In this document: positions 57,809 to 64,000 of the stretch, in pieces | Numbering within the stretch: the stretch's first letter is position 1 | Layout: each line of letters starts with the position of its first letter | NCBI RefSeq assembly: GCF_000242595.2 | Contig: NC_017098.1 | Coordinates: 1,798,001-1,862,000, forward strand | DNA length: 64,000 nt | Source: Spirochaeta africana DSM 8902 | GTDB lineage: Bacteria; Spirochaetota; Spirochaetia; DSM-27196; DSM-8902 | Direction: 5' to 3' | Position numbers and translations under genes: made by a program | Notes under the pieces: generated by a model | Databases searched by the model: none | What the model was told of the DNA's origin: nothing | Seen by the model: only the letters and a program-made list of their open reading frames with translations

Positions 57809-60640
57809 CTACGGCCTCGTCTCCAGATGCTCGCGCAAATACTGGCCGGTGTAGGAGCCGTGATGAGCCGCGACAACCTCCGGTGGGCCAGCCACCACTA
57901 CCGTGCCGCCGCCGTCGCCCCCCTCTGGACCGAGATCGAGGATGTAGTCGGCCTGAGCGATTACATCGAGATTATGCTCGATCAGGATTACCGTGTTCCC
58001 CTGGTCCACCAGTACCTGCAGCACCTCCATCAATTTCTTGACATCTGCAAAATGCAGCCCGGTGGTTGGTTCGTCTAACAGATAGATGGTTTTCCCGGTA
58101 CTCCGTTTGGACAATTCCAGGGCAAGCTTGACCCGCTGCGCCTCACCACCGGACAGGGTGAGCGCCGACTGTCCCAGATGGATGTAATCAAGTCCGACGT
58201 CATGCAGGGTCTGCAGCTTGCGGGTGATTGCAGGGATAGCCCCGAAAAAAGCCAGCCCCTCCTCGATCGTCATCTCCAGAACATCGTAGATGGTTTTTCC
58301 TTTATAGGCGATCTCGAGGGTCTCGGTGTTGAATCGCTTGCCGTTGCACACATCGCAGGTAACATACACATCCGGTAAAAAGTGCATCTCTATCTTGATG
58401 GTACCGGCCCCCTGGCAGTTCTCGCAGCGACCGCCCTTTACATTGAATGAGAACCGCCCCGGCTTGTACCCCCGGGCCTTGGCCTCGGGTATAGCGGCAA
58501 ACAGCTCCCGTATAGCGGTATACACCCCGACGTACGTGGCGGGATTGGAGCGCGGTGTGCGACCGATCGGGCTCTGGTCAATATTGATTACCTTGTCAAG
58601 ATTCTGGATGCCTTCAATACCAGCATGACTGCCAACCTCCATAGATGCCCGATTGAGTCGGTTGGCAAGTGCAGGGTACATAATATCACTCAACAGGGTT
58701 GATTTCCCTGATCCCGATACCCCGGTTATGATCGACAGGGCATGCAGCGGAAAGGCGGCATCGATGTTTTTCAGGTTATGCTCGCAAGCTCCCCGGATCA
58801 CCAGCTCCTTGCCGCTGCCGCTACGCCGCTGTTCAGGTATGTCAATTCGCAGTGTGCCGGACAGATACTGTCCGGTAAGGCTCTCGGGAACCGCACAGAT
58901 CTGCTCGACTGTTCCCTGCGCGACCACTCGACCACCATGCACCCCGGCGCCGGGACCCAGATCTACAATATGGTCAGCAGTTCTGAGTGTCTGCTCATCA
59001 TGCTCGACCACGATCAGGGTATTGCCGATATTACGCAGGTGTTCGAGGGTTTTGATCAGGCGATCATTGTCCCGCTGATGCAGACCGATACTCGGCTCAT
59101 CCAGGATATACAGCACCCCGACCAGTGATGATCCGATCTGGGTTGCCAGCCTGATACGCTGGGCTTCTCCGCCGCTCAGGGTCCCTGACATACGATCGAG
59201 GGTCAGGTAGCTCAACCCTACACTGTGCAGGAAGTGCAGCCGATCACGGATTTCCTTCAGGATCTGACTGGAGATCTGCTGCTGATTCTCGCTTAACTCG
59301 AGCGAGGCAAAAAAATCCAGTGAATCGGCAACCGACATGCGCGTGGCATCGATAATGCTTTTCCCCTGCACCAATACCGACAAGGATTCATGGCGCAGCC
59401 GGCGACCGTCACAGGCGGTACAGGGACGCTGGCTCATAAAACCTTCCAGCCACTCACGGATTCGTTCTGAACTCGCCTCCCGATACCGGCGCTGCAGATC
59501 GGCAAACACCCCGGGAAAGGGTTCCTGATACTCGAACCGGCCGGTCTGGTTGCGATTCACGTAGCTGAATTCGATTGCCTCTTCGGTGCCATACAGTAAA
59601 GCGTGCTGAATATGGTCAGGCAGTTCCTCGTACGGGGTGTCCAGACTGAAGCCAAGATGATCAGCCAGGGCCGCAAACTTGCTGCGGTGCCAGTTGGAAC
59701 CTGGATTATACGGCGCCAGACCATGGTCCTCAAAGGAGAGCGCCGGATCGGGGATAATCTTGCGCAGATCGTACTCCAGGGTCATACCCAACCCTGAACA
59801 GGCGGGACAGGCACCGAAGGGGCTGTTGAAGGAAAACAGCCGCGGTTGCAGCTCGGGCAGGCTCATGGATTCATCGGCAAACCGGTAATGCTCGGAGAAC
59901 TCGCGATCAAGGGCAGTCCCGTCCGGATCGCTCCCGGTTACCCATACCCTGCCGCCAGCTGCCTCCAGCGCCGTCTCGACGGCCTCTGCAATACGCGAGC
60001 GTCCCGCGTGGTTAAGTTTAAGGCGATCGACCACGATCTCGATCGAGTGCTTCTTCTGCTTGTCAAGCTCCAGCGGATCTTCCAGCTGGTGGATCGAACC
60101 GTTGACCATGGCACGAACAAATCCTGCCCGCCGGGCATCCTCCAGCACCTTCTTGTGCTGCCCCTTTTTTCCCTGAATTACCGGTGCAAGGATCGAGATC
60201 CTTGACCCCTCTGGCAGCTCCAGGATTGCATTGATAATCTCATCAACCGTCTGTCGAACCAGGGGGGCACCGGTCACCGGATCATGAGGCACCCCGATTC
60301 GTGCCCACAGCAGACGGTAATAATCGTATATCTCGGTAACCGTGCCGACTGTCGAGCGCGGATTACGATTGGTGGTTTTCTGTTCAATCGAAATAGCCGG
60401 GGAAAGACCTTCGATATAATCTACGTCCGGCTTGTCCATCCGTCCCAGGAATTGTCGCGCATACGCAGAAAGTGACTCCACGTAGCGCCGCTGTCCCTCA
60501 GCAAAGATGGTATCAAACGCCAGGGATGACTTGCCGGAACCGCTCAGCCCCGAGACTACAATCAGGGAATCCCGCGGAAGTTCAATATCTATATTTTGCA
60601 GGTTGTGCTCGCGTGCACCTTTGACGATCAAGTTTTTCAT
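57809..60640 (-). CDS. uvrA: Excinuclease ABC subunit A
   Basis: 943 residues, normal. First ATPase: [20 protein letters not shown]. Zinc sites: [12 protein letters not shown] and [29 protein letters not shown]. Second ATPase: [20 protein letters not shown], and both ABC signatures ([30 protein letters not shown]). It recognises bulky DNA damage with UvrB. The ATG at 60640 has no ribosome site; a promoter with a palindrome ends just upstream. It lies 2 bp before the LptD-like start. Confidence 0.97.
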   Translation of the reverse strand: MKNLIVKGAREHNLQNIDIELPRDSLIVVSGLSGSGKSSLAFDTIFAEGQRRYVESLSAYARQFLGRMDKPDVDYIEGLSPAISIEQKTTNRNPRSTVGTVTEIYDYYRLLWARIGVPHDPVTGAPLVRQTVDEIINAILELPEGSRISILAPVIQGKKGQHKKVLEDARRAGFVRAMVNGSIHQLEDPLELDKQKKHSIEIVVDRLKLNHAGRSRIAEAVETALEAAGGRVWVTGSDPDGTALDREFSEHYRFADESMSLPELQPRLFSFNSPFGACPACSGLGMTLEYDLRKIIPDPALSFEDHGLAPYNPGSNWHRSKFAALADHLGFSLDTPYEELPDHIQHALLYGTEEAIEFSYVNRNQTGRFEYQEPFPGVFADLQRRYREASSERIREWLEGFMSQRPCTACDGRRLRHESLSVLVQGKSIIDATRMSVADSLDFFASLELSENQQQISSQILKEIRDRLHFLHSVGLSYLTLDRMSGTLSGGEAQRIRLATQIGSSLVGVLYILDEPSIGLHQRDNDRLIKTLEHLRNIGNTLIVVEHDEQTLRTADHIVDLGPGAGVHGGRVVAQGTVEQICAVPESLTGQYLSGTLRIDIPEQRRSGSGKELVIRGACEHNLKNIDAAFPLHALSIITGVSGSGKSTLLSDIMYPALANRLNRASMEVGSHAGIEGIQNLDKVINIDQSPIGRTPRSNPATYVGVYTAIRELFAAIPEAKARGYKPGRFSFNVKGGRCENCQGAGTIKIEMHFLPDVYVTCDVCNGKRFNTETLEIAYKGKTIYDVLEMTIEEGLAFFGAIPAITRKLQTLHDVGLDYIHLGQSALTLSGGEAQRVKLALELSKRSTGKTIYLLDEPTTGLHFADVKKLMEVLQVLVDQGNTVILIEHNLDVIAQADYILDLGPEGGDGGGTVVVAGPPEVVAAHHGSYTGQYLREHLETRP

Positions 60641-60647
60641 TGGGACT

Positions 60648-60679
60648 CATACGATACGGTATTTTGTCGTATGAATCAA
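60648..60679 (-). promoter_or_regulatory. uvrA promoter with palindromic operator
   Basis: On the minus strand, TTGATT (60679-60674), 17 bp, TATCGT (60656-60651). The palindrome CATACGA-N12-TCGTATG (60648-60673) covers spacer and -10. Transcription would start within ~5 bp of the ATG, so the message is probably near-leaderless. The palindrome may be a LexA-type or other repressor site. Confidence 0.5.
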
Positions 60680-60680
60680 T

Positions 60681-61640
60681 TCATTTGATCAGACGTTCAT
60701 CGATCATGCGACGAATAAAGGTATCTGGCATGGTAGGCTCCTGCAGCTGACGTCGGGCACGTTCCTGTATCTGCACAGGGCCGGGAACCTCGGCCACCAG
60801 CCGCCACAGTGCATTGGCCAGGGCCTGTTGTCCTTCAATATAGAATGCATCGGCAAGATACAGCAGCTCGGCAGTGAAACTGTCGTGCAACAGGTATTCG
60901 CGCAGATGAGCGGTTCGGGGGTCATCGGTAAAGATATCCTGGTAGGTCTGCAGCACCGAGCTGTACTGGTACATCGGAAAAATCCGCCGCATTTCCTCGA
61001 TCACCTCGGAAAAACCCATCAGCATGGCAAAGATCAGATGATCCACTGCCTGCGACGGAAGGTTCTGCAGCAGAAACTGCATTCCCAGCTCACGGTGAGC
61101 CTTCCGGGAGAATATTTCAGGCAGACGGTACAGTCTGAACAGGTGATCGACCCCCTCCTGCTGCAGAACACGTCGATAATTTCTTCGGGCATCCTGGTGT
61201 TCGGGATCGCTGAAGTACGGGTCGTCATCAACAATGCTGAGCAGGGTGTCCTGCAGCTTGCGCTGTTCGCCGCGAATAATGAAGGTGTCGGCCAAGAGAT
61301 ACAGGATACGATAGCGGTCTTCGGGGGTGTACAGGAATTGTTCCTGATCAAGGGCAAGCTGAAGCTCGCGCAGTGCCAGTTGATCGTCACCCGAACCGAG
61401 ATAGGCCGTGCCCAGTCCTATCAGGGCCTCCGGCAGGGTACCCTCTCTGGCCAAGGCTTCGTTATACAGTTCGATCGCGGCCGCGGTCTGCTGCTCCCTC
61501 AGAAGCTGATCACCGCGCTGCACCAGCACCCAGGACGGGGTATCGGCAGAGAAATTCTCCAGCACCTGCCCGTTGACAGCGGCAGGCTGCAGTGCTCCGA
61601 ACAGCACGAGGATGGCAATTGTACGAAGCATAGCTTGCAT
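60681..61640 (-). CDS. TPR-type periplasmic protein
   Basis: 319 residues from the ATG at 61640 (MQAMLRTIAILVLFGALQPA); an ATG three codons later is also possible. Signal peptide cut near VNGQ. TPR-like parts: LLREQQTAAAIELYNEALAR, LGTAYLGSGDDQLALRELQL, RILYLLADTFIIRGEQRKLQ. Later region is helical (HRELGMQFLLQNLPSQAVDH). No enzymatic motif. It lies between the V-ATPase terminator and uvrA. Confidence 0.68.
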   Translation of the reverse strand: MQAMLRTIAILVLFGALQPAAVNGQVLENFSADTPSWVLVQRGDQLLREQQTAAAIELYNEALAREGTLPEALIGLGTAYLGSGDDQLALRELQLALDQEQFLYTPEDRYRILYLLADTFIIRGEQRKLQDTLLSIVDDDPYFSDPEHQDARRNYRRVLQQEGVDHLFRLYRLPEIFSRKAHRELGMQFLLQNLPSQAVDHLIFAMLMGFSEVIEEMRRIFPMYQYSSVLQTYQDIFTDDPRTAHLREYLLHDSFTAELLYLADAFYIEGQQALANALWRLVAEVPGPVQIQERARRQLQEPTMPDTFIRRMIDERLIK

Positions 61641-61674
61641 AACCGGTATATCGGTATTTTCCGGAAATAATAAA

Positions 61675-61703
61675 GCCTTCCACATCGGGACGATGCGGAA
61701 GGC
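61675..61703 (-). terminator. Rho-independent terminator after the V-ATPase K gene
   Basis: Minus-strand stem GCCTTCCGCATCG with CGATGTGGAAGGC (13 pairs, one G-T), followed by TTTATTATTT. It ends the atpI-atpK unit 16 bp past the atpK stop. Confidence 0.85.
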
Positions 61704-61718
61704 CTGAAGTATCTGGAT

Positions 61719-62150
61719 CTACAGAATAGTAAGCAGAAATACCATCACAAAAAGTGCAACGGTCTCTACCAGACCCAGAACAATGATGAAGTTACCAAAG
61801 CCCTTGCCGGACTCCGCCAGTGCGTCGGAACTGACCGCCGCGGCTTTCCCCTGGAAAGCGGCCGAAAATCCCATTGCAATACCGCCCAGAACACCAGCAC
61901 CCAACAGCAGCATGGCCTCTGCACCGTTTGCAGCGGCATCGGCCAGGGCATTCATCAGAATAAAGCCGTAGATAGTCTGGGTCAGCGGTGCACCAACAAA
62001 TGCAATCAGCAGAAAAGGCGCCGGCTTGTTCTGCATGAAACATTTTTTCCATGCCCCGACGGCTGCCATACCGGCAGTACCGGCACCGATTGCCGATCCT
62101 ACAGCTGCGAAAGCCAGTGCTGACGCTACACCAATAAGTCCTATGTCCAT
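61719..62150 (-). CDS. atpK: V-type ATPase subunit K (membrane rotor ring)
   Basis: 143 residues from the ATG at 62150, with AAGGAG upstream. Two double-span hairpins, so four helices: ASALAFAAVGSAIGAGTAGM, FLLIAFVGAPLTQTIYGFIL, AMLLLGAGVLGGIAMGFSAA and FGNFIIVLGLVETVALFVMV. The ion site Glu is 129 (LVETV). Thr 57, Gln 58 and Gln 100 line up with the sodium ligands of Enterococcus hirae NtpK, so this ring may carry Na+. It follows subunit I, as in other spirochaete V-ATPase operons. Confidence 0.94.
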   Translation of the reverse strand: MDIGLIGVASALAFAAVGSAIGAGTAGMAAVGAWKKCFMQNKPAPFLLIAFVGAPLTQTIYGFILMNALADAAANGAEAMLLLGAGVLGGIAMGFSAAFQGKAAAVSSDALAESGKGFGNFIIVLGLVETVALFVMVFLLTIL

Positions 62151-62214
62151 GTGTTTCTCCTTATGAAGAATCTTGTCTGTATGCGCCGACACCTGCCGGC
62201 TTTACTTCCTCTTG

Positions 62215-64000
62215 TTATGCAGCCCCGGCATCTGCCGCAGCCTTTGGCGCCCGGGCACGAAACGGTCGGAACAGCTCACCGGTCCATTCCATGCCAAGTG
62301 CACCGGAGAACTCCAGCATGTTCAGTCGCACCCCGTGTACAACCACAGACAGCGCCGCCATCATCAGGTTGATTGAGTGTCCGACCAGCATAATGAGCGC
62401 ACCGGCTACAATGGCCGCAGCACCGCCGCCAGCAGCCTCTACTACACTGAGCCCCATCGCATTAAAGCTTTTGGCGATCTCTATGGACGCCAGGCCGACG
62501 GCAAACAACCGGATATACGAAACGATGTCCGAGAAACGGCTGACACTGGAAAGGGCGTTGGTCATTCCCTCTGCCAGTCCTTTACCGATGCCCTTCAGAA
62601 AGTTGCCTTCCTGTGCACCAAATACCGTTACTGCACCGAACCCGCCAATAATCAGGTAGAGCGCGAACTGCGGGAACGGATCCCCCAGCACAACATTGCG
62701 TACCAGGAAAAACAGTCCGATAATCATCACCAGCCAGCCAATCTCGGCAAAGGCCTTGAGCTTGTGGGGACCGGCCAACGCACGCCGGAAGTTCCATAAA
62801 AACGCCAGTGACAGATGGATCACCGCGAGTACAAAACAGAATCGCTGTACGAACTCAAGGCTGTGGGTCTCGAAGCTGTGCAGCTGGGGAACAATGATGT
62901 AGGAAAACGGTGCAGTTCGAGCGATCGGCTCGTATCCGAACCAGTTCCCGGTAATCCCCCCCCAGACCACTGTTGCCAGACTGAGCACCATCATCAACAC
63001 CAGCCCGTCCGGCACACTGCCCTGGCTGCGCTTGGCACGTACAGAGAAAAACAGCGCCGCAGCCAGCAGCAGGGAGCCATACCCGGCATCCGATATAATC
63101 ATCCCGAAAAAGACGGCGAAAAATATCAGGAACATGGCACTGATGTCCAGTTCGCGATACCCCGGCACAGTACCCAGGAGGTTGAAAACCGGCTGGATAA
63201 TACGCACCCAGCGAGGATTGCGCAGCTTGGTCGGGGGGGTATCCTGTGCATCGGGGTCACGCATCAGAATGCCCCAGCTGCTCTGGCTGGCGACAGCCTT
63301 CAGGTGTTCGGCCTCCTCGGCCGGGATATACCCGGTGAGAACGCTCAGCTCGTCGGCATCCTGCATGCCAGCCACCACCTGCTCGAACTCGATATACTCG
63401 GTAAGCAGCCGCTCTGCCTCACGCAGGATCGGTGCCTGTGCGGTCAGCTCTCGCAACGAGTCTTCGCTCTGCTGGATCTGCTGCGACAGATCGCTGATCT
63501 GCTCCTTGAGCGCCTGCAGCCCGGCCTGAGGCAGCGCAATTTCGCGACCGGCATCCCAGGTTGGCAGTTCATCCCCGCGCAATACCGCGATATACAGGGT
63601 TGTTCGGTCGCGGGCTGTAATCCATGCCGGCAGTTCAGCAGGCTTTTGTTCCCACTCCCTTGCAGAGACGATACGCAACTCGAGTGAAAGACCACGGCCG
63701 GCAAGCTCGGCGATATCCTGAGGATCGAAATCACCCCAAGGCAGAAGCCGATCGACTTCCCGCTGCAGCTTATCACGCTGCTCCTGCAGCTGCCGAACTG
63801 TTTCTGCACGATCCAGCACCGTATCTGCCAGCTCAACCGCCTGCTCAAGGCCGGGAAAACCCTGCGTGGGGTCAGCAGAAGCCGGTTCAGCAGCTGCCTC
63901 GGCCGGCAGGGAGTTGCTGGCACGCTCAACTGTATGACGCAGCTTGACAAGACCGGAGATATCCTGGTTCTCCACCTGCTGCTGTTTGACGTGCAACAGA
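62215..64000 (-). CDS. atpI: V-type ATPase subunit I, N-terminus off the window
   Basis: 595 codons are open to the window edge. The first readable part (LLHVKQQQVENQDISGLVKL) should follow the usual N-terminal strand, so the true start lies beyond 64000. The soluble half has long coiled coils (ETVRQLQEQRDKLQREVDRL, LKEQISDLSQQIQQSEDSLR). The membrane half has seven or so spans, with GYREL-D-AMFLIFFAVFFG, DAGYGSLLLAAALFF, FRRALAGPHKL, and the key RLFAVGLASIEIAKSFN, where an Arg contacts the rotor. It is the stator a-type subunit. Confidence 0.92.
   Translation of the reverse strand, partial: LLHVKQQQVENQDISGLVKLRHTVERASNSLPAEAAAEPASADPTQGFPGLEQAVELADTVLDRAETVRQLQEQRDKLQREVDRLLPWGDFDPQDIAELAGRGLSLELRIVSAREWEQKPAELPAWITARDRTTLYIAVLRGDELPTWDAGREIALPQAGLQALKEQISDLSQQIQQSEDSLRELTAQAPILREAERLLTEYIEFEQVVAGMQDADELSVLTGYIPAEEAEHLKAVASQSSWGILMRDPDAQDTPPTKLRNPRWVRIIQPVFNLLGTVPGYRELDISAMFLIFFAVFFGMIISDAGYGSLLLAAALFFSVRAKRSQGSVPDGLVLMMVLSLATVVWGGITGNWFGYEPIARTAPFSYIIVPQLHSFETHSLEFVQRFCFVLAVIHLSLAFLWNFRRALAGPHKLKAFAEIGWLVMIIGLFFLVRNVVLGDPFPQFALYLIIGGFGAVTVFGAQEGNFLKGIGKGLAEGMTNALSSVSRFSDIVSYIRLFAVGLASIEIAKSFNAMGLSVVEAAGGGAAAIVAGALIMLVGHSINLMMAALSVVVHGVRLNMLEFSGALGMEWTGELFRPFRARAPKAAADAGAA

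Overview
The window carries genes typical of a free-living member of the Spirochaetota, most like the halophilic or alkaliphilic Spirochaeta/Alkalispirochaeta group. This is inferred from gene content: a V-type ATPase with the I-K gene order and sodium-type ligands in subunit K, a gap-pgk-tpiA-secG string, many TPR proteins and lipoproteins, a very large LptD-like protein, and a Na+/H+ antiporter. No rRNA gene is present to confirm the placement.

Positions 1 to about 15,945 are the end of a prophage that continues off the left edge. From about 13.3 kb leftward almost everything is on the minus strand in one long, tightly overlapping transcription unit: ribbon-helix-helix repressor, BRO/KilAC antirepressor, small conserved phage proteins, a tRNA-like gene with a 35-nt anticodon loop, SSB, a replication-initiator-like protein with iteron-like repeats inside its gene, two HNH nucleases, then the HK97-type packaging and head module (small and large terminase, portal, prohead protease, capsid, head-tail connector). 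Tail, lysis and integrase genes are not in the window. At the prophage end lie two plus-strand cargo genes with visibly more A+T (a lipoprotein and a membrane protein), a gene remnant, short direct repeats, and a 34-bp fragment matching the 3' end of a tmRNA or tRNA gene. That fragment is the likely attachment site.

From about 16 kb the sequence looks like core chromosome. 16-24 kb: a TTG-started membrane protein, prfC, a G+C-rich repeat patch, a divergent Na+/H+ antiporter and lactate permease pair, an intact insertion sequence with 23-bp terminal inverted repeats, and an ACP phosphodiesterase-like gene. 24-30 kb: purB-guaB-purA-guaA, all the steps from IMP to AMP and GMP. 30-39 kb: cell-envelope lipoproteins and a SPOR protein, then folD-folE2-purH, with purH divided into separate cyclohydrolase and formyltransferase genes. 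FolD makes the 10-formyl-THF that the formyltransferase uses. 39-46 kb: phosphoribosyltransferase, HtrA protease, map, nusB, a SurA-type isomerase and a J-domain protein. 46-50 kb: secG, tpiA, pgk, gap. 50-62 kb: TPR protein, CBS-domain protein, ybeY, phoH, LptD-like protein, uvrA and another TPR protein. 61.7-64 kb: V-ATPase subunits K and I (I cut by the right edge).

The most unusual items are the tRNA-like gene with the expanded anticodon loop (9701-9800), the iteron-like cluster inside the phage replication gene (8183-8222), the divergent ribbon-helix-helix switch with palindromic operators (13.3-13.4 kb), and the attachment-site region with its cargo genes. All identifications are from reading the sequence; no database search was run.
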